This document shows, piece by piece, positions 20,527 to 31,614 of a DNA stretch of 64,000 nt; position 1 is the first letter of the stretch, and each line of letters begins with the position of its first letter. This DNA comes from Axinella damicornis (taxonomy: Eukaryota; Porifera; Demospongiae; Axinellida; Axinellidae): assembly GCA_963931865.1 (NCBI GenBank), contig OZ007513.1:7548157-7612156 (forward strand), in the 5' to 3' direction. The position numbers were made by a program, and so were the translations under genes. Below the pieces are notes generated by a model. That model was not told the DNA's origin and made no database searches. It saw only the letters and a list, made by a program, of their open reading frames with translations.

Positions 20527-21300
20527 GATGATTATTCTTTTCTTCCTACCATTGTTATCCTGGGAACAAAATCAATGGGGATCTTTGATGCAGAGCATGC
20601 ATGGAACTAGCTAGCCGCATGGACAATGCAGGTTCTGGACCTTGTCCCCAGACTGGATGCAAAATGTACACTCAGTCAGTAGTCCAGGATGAGACCATCT
20701 GCAAAGGATGATTATCCTTTTCTTCCTACCATTAGACTATTATCCTGGGTACTAAGTCAATGGGGATATTTTATGCAGAGCATGCGTGGAACTAGCTAGC
20801 CACATGGACAACGCAGGTTCTGGACCTTGTCCCCAGACTGGATGTGAAATGTACATGCAGTCAGCAGTCCAGGATGAGACCGTCTGATACTCTTTTCTTC
20901 CTACCATTAGACTACTATCCTGGGTACTAAGTCAATGGGGATATTTTATGCAGAGCATGCGTGGAACTAGCTAACATGAGTGACCACATGGACAGTGCAG
21001 GTTCTGGACCCTGTCACCAGACTGGATGCGAAATGTGCATGCGGTCAGCATGCAGTCCAGGATGATTATCCTTTTCATCCTACCATTATAATCAATGGGG
21101 ATATTTTATGCGCATGCAGAGCATGCATGGAACTAGCTAGCTGCATGGACAATGCAGGTTCTGGACCTTGTCCCCAGACTGGATGCGAAATGTACACGCA
21201 GTCAGTAGTCCAGGATAAGACCTTCTGCAAGAGATGATTATCCTTTTCTTCCTACCATTATAAGCAATGGGAATATTTTATGCAGAGCATGCATTTACTA
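20527..21300 (+). repeat. ~170-180-bp satellite, about 4.5 copies
   Basis: The unit starts GATGATTATCCTTTTCTTCC and includes GCAGAGCATGC, GGAACTAGCTAGC, CAGGTTCTGGACC and CCAGACTGGATGCGAAATGT. Starts lie near 20,527, 20,706, 20,886, 21,060 and 21,232; the last copy is partial. Units differ by small indels. Confidence 0.85.
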
Positions 21301-21589
21301 TCTCACGGCCATGCCTGCAAACTGTAACCGGTTGCAGCACATGCCAGTCATGGAAATGGAATTCGCCTTCTAGCTGTTCTGAAATTGGGAAATCCATGGC
21401 TTTGATAATGCTATCCCAAAAGAAAATAAGTTTTTTAGTGAGTAATGTTTTGATAACATTGAGCGTGTGATATACATCCCAAATTCAACAATGTGTCAAG
21501 CGACAAGACAAGTAATCAAAACTATAAGTTCAATGCAACTAACAGGAATGGGAAATGGGAAGTTCCATGTCCCATTGTTATGTACCTTT

Positions 21590-21730
21590 TGGAGTAGCAT
21601 ACAATAGGCATTGCTTTTCATGGTGCAATGTTATCCCAAGTAGATGCAGTAATAAAATTATCCCAAATATATTATCATCCCAAGTAGATGATGTAATATT
21701 ATCCCAAGGCATTATCACTTCAATAGCATA
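21590..21730. repeat. Short degenerate repeats (TTATCCCAAGTAGATG)
   Basis: The motif TATCCCAA(GTAGATG) occurs about four times in tandem-like order. No gene is present. Confidence 0.5.
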
Positions 21731-21851
21731 ATCACATACCACAAAAGTATAGTAAACTACACGTGGTAAACTAAATATCTTCCCAGCTATAAAGTGATCA
21801 ACTTGCTATATCCAGGTTATCAGAACAGTTTGATTCACAATAGATAAAATA

Positions 21852-22250
21852 ATGATCTGGAGTCTGATTACAGTTATTCTTGTCTCATACTTGAATATTC
21901 TTGCTACTGCTGCTGATGAACACCACTTTGTCATCAGCCCACATCCAAGGGAATGCCATGGCTACACCTCCTCCTGCCTCACACTAGAGCAATGCCTCCA
22001 ACTGTCCATCAGTTGCATCTCCTCACACGCTCGGATCCTCTTCCTGCCTGGGAACCACACTGTGAGCAGTAGGACCTGGGTAATTGCAAATCATGTTAGC
22101 AACGTATCGCTCATTGGAGTTGGAAAGAAAGCAGCAAATGTTGCCGCAATTTGGTGCAGAGGAATGCTAAGTTTCATATTCATTGATGCAGCTAATTTAC
22201 ACATAGCGCATTGTCCACACTCGTATGGGCGGCCCAAGCCTGAAATTTAA
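21852..22250 (+). CDS. Truncated secreted protein, beta-helix-like
   Basis: A 132-residue ORF starts with a signal peptide (MIWSLITVILVSYLNILATA, cleavage probably near ATAADEHH). It is followed by a cysteine-containing region with ILFLPGNHTVSS and NVSNVSLIGVG, the pattern of extracellular right-handed beta-helix proteins. Such proteins are normally many hundreds of residues long, so this copy is cut short by a stop after RPKPEI or continues in an unrecognised exon. Function is unknown. The fold assignment rests on short motifs only. Confidence 0.5.
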   Translation: MIWSLITVILVSYLNILATAADEHHFVISPHPRECHGYTSSCLTLEQCLQLSISCISSHARILFLPGNHTVSSRTWVIANHVSNVSLIGVGKKAANVAAIWCRGMLSFIFIDAANLHIAHCPHSYGRPKPEI

Positions 22251-22333
22251 GGAAGTTCTGACTCTCTTAATGTCTAGATTTTAAGTAACGTTGCACTGCA
22301 ACAACCTAACTGCATCTATACCTTATATATAGT

Positions 22334-22402
22334 GTTGCAATGGGAAGTATATTCTGCACCAATATAATAATAATAATGGTGCAGAATACTTCCCATTGCA
22401 GC
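22334..22402. repeat. Short hairpin
   Basis: TTGCAATGGGAAGTAT...TTCTGCACCA is mirrored by TGGTGCAGAATACTTCCCATTGCA, with an AATAATAATAAT loop. A tiny foldback element is likely. Confidence 0.65.
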
Positions 22403-24879
22403 ATCAACTTAATTCTACACAAACTCAACAGACTATAACTGTTACCATTTCTGTACTATATACAGACCTGATAATTTGCCGTGGAAGATGTACAAGGTAG
22501 TGCATCTTGGGAGTTAAGGGCCTTTCGTACAAGGTACAAAAAGTGGACAGATACTCCTGCACCAGAACACGAAGGAGAGGAACTTGCTCGGCTAAGATAT
22601 CTGGGCTCAAGACAACAGCATAGATATCTTGTAGCAGTAGAAGACACTGGTAGTGGTCATCCTCTTGGAACTATTCCCCAAGAATCAGTGGCAGGATGTG
22701 AAACATGCACCACATCTGTGAAGCTACACGAGACGGCAAAACACAATATGTAATCGCCACATGCGATTTGCATGCCTATAGGGCCTGATGTCCCTGGAAT
22801 ACTATACGAAAACTATATACTATACGTCCCTGGAGCACTATATGAGTTAGCTACCTGTTTGCTTCCCAGTGAGATCACCAGCTTGGATGGCTGCCAACGA
22901 AAGAACTGGTGGCTTCTTGTCGCTCTCAAAGTACCCATATGGGAATGAGCGAAGCTTGTGGTTAACAGCGTCTAGGCTGATGTGACCCTCTTCCACAATC
23001 ACATGATGCAGGAAGAGACCTGTGTTGAGAGGCACTACTCCCTCCGGTAAGACATGCATAACATCCTGCGGGAGCTGTTCAGTGAGGTCAAAGTGGTCAA
23101 GATGTGATATTGCACTGGCCCTGTTGATACCATATACTTTAGAGTAGTATTGGCGTTCAGCTTGTGACACATCTTTGCCGGTCATTGTGTTGCACTGCTT
23201 TCTGTGCGCAACTTTGGTACGGAGCGTGAATTCCTCTTCAAGAAACTGCATATTATATATGAATAGGATATTGTCATAGTTGGTGCTGTGTTAATGTATA
23301 ATTGGACAGGTTTTGCAAATTGCATACCTTCTCATTCATATCTTCTGCAGTTGCCATGCAGTGGCGGCACTTCCGTTCAGCAAAGCCCACTCCCTCCTTG
23401 AAACCACCAACCTTGCATGCGGCTGAAGTGTCCCCACTAAATGCCAACAGAGCACCCTGGAAACTTTGTTTCTGGCCGTGGATAGTGAATGGATAGCCCC
23501 CTGGCTGTCAAAGGTACAAAAGGTGAGCATGCAGAAGGAAGAAAGATAAATTAGTATACACAGCAATTTTGTTCTTGTAAGAACGACTAACCTTTTGTTC
23601 TTGTAAGAACGACAAACCCCTAAAGTACAACTGACTATAAATATAATATTATAGTACCTGAGCTCTGAGTGCATCATTTTGCAGTAGAATTTCCAAGTTT
23701 TGCAGAAATGGAATGTAAACCACCTCATCTTTGATGTTCTCCAACACCTCCTTCCCCTTTATTTTCACAGTTCCCAGATGTGTACCCAGTTCCTTCCGCA
23801 CTGGAACCTGTAATATCATGATAAGGTGTATCCAGCCACACACTCTAGACTGCCAACTTGTTAGTGACTTTGTTGTGAACTCTGTATTAGTATTTCTGCA
23901 GGCTGTGTTGCAGGTGCACGTTTGTGTGTGTTGTAATACTGCTGTTTGCCTGTTCTATACTTTTTTGAATTCAAGCTCTATATGTACACAGTAATTATGG
24001 TATTATCATGCAGTAAAGTGCATGGTATAAAAAAGTTGGCTATGCAACATTTTACAGGAGATGCATGCATATGTACGCATAATACCCTTACGTAAACTTA
24101 CAACTGTTGGATACTGGGTTTGGAAATACGATATGTGGTTTGAAGACCGTCTAGCTGATCATTCTGCCTCTCAACAGCTTCCAGGATTCTTGTAGCAAGT
24201 GGTGACGCAAGATCAACATCATTCCTGGCAAGCACATCACTCAGTTCACTGGAAAGATTTGTTAAAACCGAGCCAACAACTGCTTGATTCATCTCAACCA
24301 GCTCTGTCAGAACTGTTTGAGTCATGCCTGCTTTTCCTTTGAAATGTAGAAGGAAGCCAGCAGCAACTGATGCTGGACCTTCTGCTGCATGTGCAGAGCT
24401 TGTGACAGTAGTGCATGTTTCATCCCCCTGCTCTGTGTCGTCAGCGATGAGGCTAACATGCATATTAACATCACTGTTAGCCATGTTTGATGGATCGTCA
24501 CGAATAGTCTCTGGTAATGCAGTGCGTGGAATGAGTTTCGCTTCGTAAAGCTCCAAATGTGCATATCTAACATGCCTGTAACAAGTGAGTCTTTAAAAGA
24601 CTTGATGTGTCTCGGCACGACTTGGTATCAGCTAGAATCATGCAGAGGACATGACAGCTGCTTAACCTTTTATTATGACTGCAAAACCTGTTAGCTATGA
24701 GACTGTCAGCTTAAGTGAGCATCAATATCCTTGGAGGTTCTGTGTGAGCAAGGGGTGGGTCAGGAATGTTCACCCAAAGGGTGAAAGCAGTATGGTTGTG
24801 TCTGGGCTTGATGTTTATTTTATGAGAAACCACCATGTAGAGTGGCTAACGATGTAACCGGAATAGCATGAATGCTAAT

Positions 24880-25105
24880 ATTAACCAGTACCCCGGGACC
24901 AACGGCTTTACATCCCTTCCGAAGGATGCGGTGTGAACTGTATCAGGTGAAAACACCTTCAAGAACACACCTACTCATTTTTAAGGGTAGAGCTGAGTCA
25001 ACTCCTAGGAGAGAAAGAAAATCTCTCCTATGGCAATGGTGGGATTCGAACCTGCAACCTTTAGATTAGCAGTCGGATGCTTTAACCGCTAGGCCACCAG
25101 CCACC
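24880..25105 (-). mobile_element. tRNA-derived SINE
   Basis: On the minus strand it starts with a tRNA-like head containing an A box (GTGGCCTAGCGGTTAAAGC) and a B box (GGTTCGAATCCC) with a GCT anticodon-like position. A non-tRNA body follows, with GGGATGTAAAGCCGTTGGTC near its 3' end, a motif typical of SINE2-type bodies in invertebrates. The anticodon stem pairs poorly, so it is not a functional tRNA gene. It lies in an intron of the transposase gene. Confidence 0.75.
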
Positions 25106-25432
25106 CGGCCAATTCTTTCACTACTTATCTATATAGCTAGCTAGCTAGAGCTGAGTGAGTTAGTATGCACTTGGGATGGCTGAGTGCAGTGGATGAGTGA
25201 GTATTCATTGTCCTGAATTAAGTATTATAGCTACGCGTAGCAGAGTCTTGGTAAGAGGATTCATGAGCAGCCATGCAACCCCATAATCACTTTTGAAGAT
25301 CTACTTGCAGGCTATAAATACGTTTGACACCCTATTAAGCGTGTAGAGCATGCAGCACTTGCGCGGGCGCATTGCGAAAAGCGACGTACGTACGTACGTA
25401 CGTACCTTACAGGCCTACGCATCCAGCACTGT

Positions 25433-25457
25433 GTCTCGGCACTTCGGTGCCGAGACA
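25433..25457. repeat. Short perfect palindrome
   Basis: GTCTCGGCAC-TTCG-GTGCCGAGAC forms a 10-bp hairpin within or beside the first zinc-finger exon. A (GTAC)n run lies just upstream at 25,384-25,405. Confidence 0.7.
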
Positions 25458-25807
25458 AAAATTGCTGGTACTTTGAAAGTGGTGGGGCAACCCTGTATAC
25501 TGCATGAAAATGCAAGACCTGGGTCGGAAGAGTGGGTATCTCTGATGTGGCTCACTGCAGATGACAAATCGCAATAAAATGCACTACAAAGCGTACATTC
25601 CCAAGCTCGGTTCATCTGACAAGCCATTACGAGGCGCGCGCCGGTGCATGCATGCGCACTATACACTGTCTCCTTTTTTCGGCAGCTGTCTTCTGCGCGG
25701 AGCTGGGTACGGAACTTCTTGAAACCTGCACCTTACAACTGCAGAAACACCCTTCTCGGCCCTTTTGTGGTTTCCACCTTACAAGACCCTGAGGAGAGCA
25801 TGTAAAC

Positions 25808-26102
25808 CAATGTTGTTTTAGTTATCTAAAACTGAAATAGTTTAGTTTTTGGTTTTAATTAGGTAGAAGTTGCATTGCTTAGTTTAGTGTTAGTTTTAAT
25901 TACTAAATCTCAAAAGGGTTAGTAAAGGCTCTTTTAGTTTTAGTAACCACCACTTTTGGGTGATTTTAATATTAGTTTAGTCGTAGTTTTAATTAACAGG
26001 CTGAGACAGTCCTCATTTTAGTTTTAGTTTTAATTACTAAAGTGAAATATGCCATACTAAAATGCATTTTAGTTTTAGTTTTAGTTAACTAAAACAACAT
26101 TG
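25808..26102. mobile_element. 295-bp hAT-type MITE with 8-bp target duplication
   Basis: The ends are CAATGTTGTTTTAGTTA and TAACTAAAACAACATTG, and the interior is rich in TTTTAGTTTTAG. Flanking direct repeats are ATGTAAAC at 25,800-25,807 and 26,103-26,110. An 8-bp duplication is typical of hAT elements. It sits between the two divergent genes of module 1. Confidence 0.88.
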
Positions 26103-27706
26103 ATGTAAACTTCTTTTATCTTGCTCAATTGCTACAGTAGATTATCATGCAGATAATACTAACATAGCTAACAACTTAAACAAGTGAACATGTTATGGAT
26201 TATAGCTACATGCCTAAAGTCTATACTGTTATGCAGTACCTCTAATTGGTAGCCTTTGACTTGCTCCAAAACAGTTAGGCCTAAAAACAGCTAACTGGGT
26301 AAAATTTAACATGCATAATGCATGCAGCTGCCACAAAATGAAATTCAGTATAAAATTTCAAATTTCTTTTTATGTGAAAATGATGACATGGTGGAATGTT
26401 GATGAACTCAATGACATTTACAAATTCACAAGAGCACCTACATAGCATACCAGACAATACTACAGTCATATCATTCGACTTGAATATCTTCGGAATAATT
26501 ACACCTGCAAAAAATGACCATTTTAATTTGGTCATCGACCCATCGTGCATGCACTTTGTTTACATATACACATATAGATGATGGCAACCCCCCCACCAAA
26601 ATATGACAACATAAAGCATTTGAGCAAGCATGAGCTGGTTGACGTGCTAGTGGAGGGAGGCTTTCCAGTGACCAGTGACCAGCATGGAAGTCTTGGCCAG
26701 TAAGTATCATATTATGGAAGTCTTGGCCAGTAAGTATCATATTATGGATTGCTGTATGGTGGCCTAGGTCCACTTGCAACAACTATATTGTATCTTTGTC
26801 TTTTGGGTGTATTCAGCTCTATACCGAGAAGAAATGTAGTTTTCATGTCGGAGGGGACCATGACAAAATTATTAGTCCTAATACTGGGATTCTGATGCTG
26901 CTGCTGTCCTTATTGACTGCAAACGATGTTGTTGTACAGTGAAACCTGCCTTAACGATCACCTGAATAAGGCAGTCACCTCAGCATGCTACAATACACTG
27001 TCAATAACGGCCAGTGCGTACACGCATGAGTGAAATGCATGTGTATATTGTCAATACAAGTCAAACATTAACAAGAAGCATTTAGCCAAAGAAAGTCATT
27101 CATCAGTTACAACCAAATACTTATCATAGCAAGAACTTCCTCTACACATGGTGTCTTGTATACGACTTACTTGTCTTTGTCTTCAGAATACAACATTGAT
27201 GGGGAGGAATTCCTCCAGATGACAAGACAGGATGTGGCTCTCCTCTTTCCGAATGAGTTTCTCTTGGGAATGCGACTCTTTAGGGTGATTGAGGACCTGC
27301 ATACAAGGAGGGACGACGAAGACGACAGTATAGAGCTGTTCAGCAGCGATGAGGAAAATGCCATCTCCACACCCAAAACTACCAAACCTACACCACCAAA
27401 ACCTACAACACCAACTAGGTCTATACCATCAAGGCCAAAGAGATCCGTTGGGACAACCCTTCAGTTTAAACTACCGAAGTTTGACCCCGATATCGAAATG
27501 GCCCTGCGGAAGGATGCCGTCTACAACCCGCAAAAACGGGCCAAAATAGTCAGGAAGGCTCGGATTTACTAAAGAAAGTGACACCGAGGTGACCGCTAAG
27601 AACCAAGAAGAGCTTGCGGAGGCTCTATTGCAACGGGCCCTGCAAAGTCTCTCTGACCCAGCAAAAATCAACAAGGATCCTGCAGTAGGTAATCTTGGTG
27701 TGAACA

Positions 27707-27859
27707 TAGCCTCGTGGCCTACCCTGTTTTCTGTTTTTCGGTTTGCAATTGACAATAATACACGTATGCGGAAGAGCGGCATTGCTCTTCTGCATCTGTG
27801 TGTTATTGTCAATGCAAACCGAAGAAAACGGGAATGGGATAGGCCTGGGAACGAGGCTA
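27707..27859. mobile_element. 153-bp MuDR-type MITE (TAGCCTCG ends), 9-bp duplication
   Basis: Begins TAGCCTCGT and ends ACGAGGCTA. The arms pair over most of their length (CGGTTTGCAATTGACAATAA and its near inverse). It is flanked by GTGTGAACA at 27,698-27,706 and 27,860-27,868. The element lies just after the SAM exon 2 coding region. Confidence 0.85.
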
Positions 27860-28100
27860 GTGTGAACATGCTGGCATACTTCTTTTGTCAATTGCTAAGC
27901 TTAGCCTAAGGTTCAGTGCCATATTAAAATCGTCAGCAGAGCAATGAAGGAAAATAATTGATGAAAATGGACCATTCGATCCAGGAATGGGAGCTAGGGT
28001 AACATCATGAGTTGTGATGTAAAACTACACCATTGATATGTGATCAATTTGACTCACCTTACCACTGATCAGTGTGCCCATTATGTAAACCATAAATATA

Positions 28101-28242
28101 AGTTAGACACTGAGACTAAGGGATCTACGCGATTTAGAAACCTGAGGGCCCTGGGCTGTAGCATCCCGAACGCAGCGAGGGTGCTACTTAGGGCCCGAGG
28201 GTTTCTAAATCACGTAGATCCCATTGGTCGAGTTGTCTAACT
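28101..28242. mobile_element. 142-bp foldback MITE
   Basis: AGTTAGACA...GGGATCTACG...GATTTAGAAACC is mirrored by GGTTTCTAAATC...CGTAGATCCC...TGTCTAACT. The arms are ~60 bp with mismatches around GGGTGCTAC/GTAGCATCC. No target duplication is obvious. Confidence 0.75.
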
Positions 28243-29887
28243 GATTTAGAGTGTAGCATTCCAATGAACATGTAAACCTGTAATAATTCATTACAAGCAG
28301 ACATGTTCTCATGTACAAATCCTGTTAAATATAGAAAATCTGAATGACCGAGTTTTCTCATGTAGAAAACCCGCAACTATGGCATTTAGTAATGGTAACT
28401 GGCCAATCAGAATACAGCATTTACTTTAGCTATACTCTAAAAGATTGGATAGTACATTAATTTTTATAAGACTACATTATATTCACCTACCATTAGCATT
28501 CTATGCAACCTTTTCTTTCTGAGCAGAGTAGCCTCAAACTACAAATCAGAAAATGGTTTTACAACCACAACTTCGCCATGAGGAAGGCTGCAGGGGAAGT
28601 AAAGAGGAGGAAAATGGAGGAAGAGACAGAAGATGAAGATACGCACACCACTGCAGGAGAAGATACTCACTCACTCATCAACCATTGCACAGAAATTGAA
28701 AAAGAATTTTAAAAAAGCAGCAGAACAGTGCCAAACTTCTTCGACTGCTGCAGTTGACCAATATGCACCGCCAGAAATGGCTGATGACAATGGCCTCTCC
28801 ACAAAGGGTTGCTGTAAACATTAGCACCTACACATGGCTGAAGAATCCACTGTGGGTATGTGAAGAGTGCATTGTACAACAATGCGGTGATACTCCCATA
28901 GACGCCACAGTGACTGCTGTGACCAGGTCAAGAAATCTTGACCGTCATTTAGCTGCTTAACCACTCGATCACATCACGAAAGACTGTAGACTGTTGTGCT
29001 GTATTTCAGCCATTGACCGCTTGACCGCACACACATTTTGCCCTTGACCCGATAGTAGCTACATGGAAGAATACACCTTCCTTAGTATATGGGTCAATTA
29101 AGATTCGCTGATAAGCCTGGTCACAACTGTGACTATAGTGTCTATGGGAGTGTCTATGGGAGTGTCACCCCTTTGTACAACTGACGATGGTGTACAGCTT
29201 TTGTTTCTCAGATCTACAACGAATTCCTGATGCTTCAAAAGATCCAGCTGGACACAACCCAAGGTCTAAGGGATAAGGCCGCAGCAGCAGTCGATCGGTT
29301 TGTAAAGAAAACAATGCCAGCGATTGAGGAAATGGCAGGGAAAACAATCGCCAATGGCACAACTACCAATGGTATGTGACCCACTTTGCACAGACCAAGA
29401 TTTCATGTCAACTTCAACTTTTAAACTGTGCCAGGAGAACCACTTCCTTAGACAGATCAGATTTCAGGTCTTGCCCCAATTAATGCACATCATTTTAACA
29501 AAACGTGGTCTATGGTGAGTGGCTACACACGAACAAATGCATCAGTGGCCACCTTTTCTTCTCGTTTTGGCCTGGGTATGGCGACACAAAAATGAACAAA
29601 TCTGCACCAACAGTTCTCTGAAATAACTTTAGGGTGTTTCAAATAAGATGAACGGAGCATTGGGATAAAGTTGTACTATAATAATCATGATCATTCTACA
29701 TTTCTTACCAGAGCGTATGCTGTCTGTGCTGGAGTTTGTCATCGGGGAGCTGAAGTGTGGGAAGCGAGAGAATAAAGATGAAACACTCAAGCTGATCATA
29801 CACATCTCTGAGGTGAAATTTTGGTGGCATCTTTCAAGTACCTACTTTTTTGCTTTTGTTGCAAATGGGAGTTCTGCATACTTACGT

Positions 29888-30055
29888 CAGGAGCCGCCGA
29901 AGGCGGCAAAGGAGCATTGAACTCAGCATGCATGCCCTAGCCGAAGTAGTAGTCCTTCACACATACATACCTAAATTTTACCTTTAAGGTATGACTGTAA
30001 GGCGTGAGGATTACAACATGTCTATACTAGTTCGACGCTCCTTCACCGCCTTCGG
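29888..30055. repeat. Inverted repeat (GGAGCCGCCGAAGGCGG)
   Basis: GGAGCCGCCGAAGGCGGCAAAGGAGC at 29,889 has its near inverse (GCTCCTTCACCGCCTTCGGCGGCTC) at 30,037. This GC-rich foldback sits in an otherwise AT-rich intron of SAM gene 1. Confidence 0.65.
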
Positions 30056-30835
30056 CGGCTCATGCGCTCCTGCTTACATAGCTCTTGCTTTTTGTTACGC
30101 CATGTGCACAGGTGCAAAGATAGTCTCGCTCCCAGACGATTGGCAGAGGGGGCCTATTCCATTTCTAGTTCTTGGTGCCCCAATCAGATTGCTTTATCAG
30201 AGAGATGTGCATGTTACATACCATGTGTTGTTAAGGCATAAAGCGGGAAGGTGTTTGTTTATCATGTGACATCATCAATTATTACGCAATTTGGAATGAA
30301 GACAAATAGGCCATTGACTATGCAGACTATACTTCGTGAGGGAAAATTGTCTGGGAATGAGACGAGTGCAAAAAATCGGCCAAGTCTGTGTCAACTTTGA
30401 CCTGCACAGCATAATTACAGTATTGTCCATTCATCACAATCTCAGTAAATATAATTATAGCCACCCTTGGTGGACTAAGAAAATGGCTCTGTCAGGCAAG
30501 ACTACATGCATATCTTACCCTATCCTGGTTTCCCACAACTATTTCCAGGATCCTTCTGATGCTGTGCCACACGCCAAACAACACACAGCTCCACTCCTTT
30601 GTATCGAGGGAACGATCACCAACATCAAGGAGATGTGTATTGTCTGTGAACGAAAGATCATAACACTCCTCCAAGCAAATATCTGCTCTGCCTTGCTGGT
30701 CCTCATTGCAACCTACCACCTTCACTACAAAAAATGTTGTGTAAAAATAATTATTGCGTGTTATATTAACCAAATTAAAGTGCGACATGTTTACTAAAGC
30801 TAATTTACTTAGACTTAACATGGTTAAAATACTAT

Positions 30836-31275
30836 ATTCATTTATTATAATTAACAGCAGTAATAATAAACATTTTCTAAAGTAAGTTAAACAATAAAGA
30901 TTAATTTATTTAACTCTAAATATTTAAAACAAAATAACAATGTAAAGTCAACAAGATTTGATAGAAACGATCAGCTATTAATGTCATTTAAAATCAAAGT
31001 AATAGATTAATTTAACCTTGCAGCATTAGAACAAATGACAAGAATATTTTTAATAATTTATTCATTTATTATAATTAACAGCAGTAATAATAAATATTTT
31101 CTAACGTAAGTTGGACAATAAAGATTAATTTACTTAACTCTAAATATTTAAAACAAATAACAATGTAAAGTCAACAAGATTTGATAGAAACGATCAGCTA
31201 TTAATGTCATTTAAAATCAAAGTAATAGATTAATTTAACCTTGCAGCATTAGAACAAATGACAAGAATATTTTAA
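30836..31275. repeat. Subterminal tandem repeat, two ~220-bp AT-rich units
   Basis: ATTCATTTATTATAATTAAC starts at about 30,836 and again at about 31,061. Each is followed by the same sequence to AACAAATGACAAGAATATTTT. It lies just inside the left end of the CACTA-like element, the usual place for transposase-binding subterminal repeats. Related TTATTATAACTTA motifs lie near the right end (38,117-38,180). Confidence 0.8.
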
Positions 31276-31614
31276 CCCCTAACTTATTATTAATGTGTAG
31301 TATGATATAAGATTGAACAAGAAGATGTTTGTTTGCTCACATGCACATGATGCACACCACACCTCTCTAGCTCTTTTGTCAGTGGTGGCTGTCAGAATAC
31401 ACATCATTAAGATTTAGCAAGCTGCATGTATACATTATTGCTTCATACATGTATATTTCACATTACTTGTGCAGGTGTTGCTATGAGGACTGGTGAAAAG
31501 CAGTGCACATTAAGGACGAAGACAAAACTTTCATTTAATCTTGTATGTGTCTACATTATGAACTCTTGTTAATATACATATGGCAAAGATACAAATATAG
31601 ATTTATCAGATGAT

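Larger units (their letters stand above)
22471..25666 (-). pseudogene. C2H2 zinc-finger / Tnp2-like (CACTA) transposase gene, module 1
   Basis: A multi-exon minus-strand gene related in order and motifs to the one at 31.6-33.4 kb. The pieces, with GT/AG borders I can see, are: a zinc-finger exon at ~25,630-25,470 (WECTLCSAF, HIRDTH, CSIQGCPTTFK); 24,576-24,102 (HVRYAHLELYEAKL, low-complexity linker); 23,807-23,658 (DEVVYIPFLQNLEILL); 23,504-23,328 (GALLAFSGDTSAA, GGFKEGVGFAERKCRHC); 23,245-22,855 (YGINRAS, LPQDVMHVLPEGV); and ~22,640-22,471 (LTPKMHYLVHLPRQI). These are hallmarks of the RNase-H-like transposases of CACTA/EnSpm elements in animals. Parts appear missing (the middle YYDE and LGS block is not visible) and the 3' end is not found. 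A SINE and a hAT-type MITE have entered the locus. It is probably an inactive copy. Confidence 0.7.
26578..30722 (+). pseudogene. SAM-domain gene, module 1 (interrupted by the CACTA-like element)
   Basis: The exons read as: ~26,578-26,700 (HLSKHELVDVLVEGGF, first half of a SAM domain); 27,187-~27,565 (NIDGEEFLQMTRQDVALLF and MRLFRVIEDL complete the SAM domain, then an acidic, Pro-rich linker and KLPKFDPDIEMALRKD); ~28,530-28,640 (LKLQIRKWFYNHN); 29,212-29,371; 29,712-29,812; and ~30,480-30,722 (APLLCIEGT, SALLVLIATYHL). The last exon is broken at 30,722 by an 8.3-kb insertion and continues at 39,058. SAM domains mediate protein-protein or RNA contacts; no catalytic domain is visible. It starts about 0.9 kb from, and is divergent to, the module 1 transposase gene. 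The donor of exon 1 is doubtful because a 31-bp duplication (26,690-26,750) covers it. The family resembles uncharacterised SAMD3-like invertebrate proteins. Confidence 0.7.

Noticed and set aside
22425..22753. Plus-strand ORF 22,481-22,753
   Set aside because: It is the antisense shadow of the last recognised transposase exon (LTPKMHYLVHLP) on the minus strand.
25020..25105. tRNA-Ser(GCT) gene on the minus strand
   Set aside because: A and B boxes are present, but the anticodon stem and acceptor stem pair poorly, the long variable arm of tRNA-Ser is missing, and the sequence continues into a SINE body.
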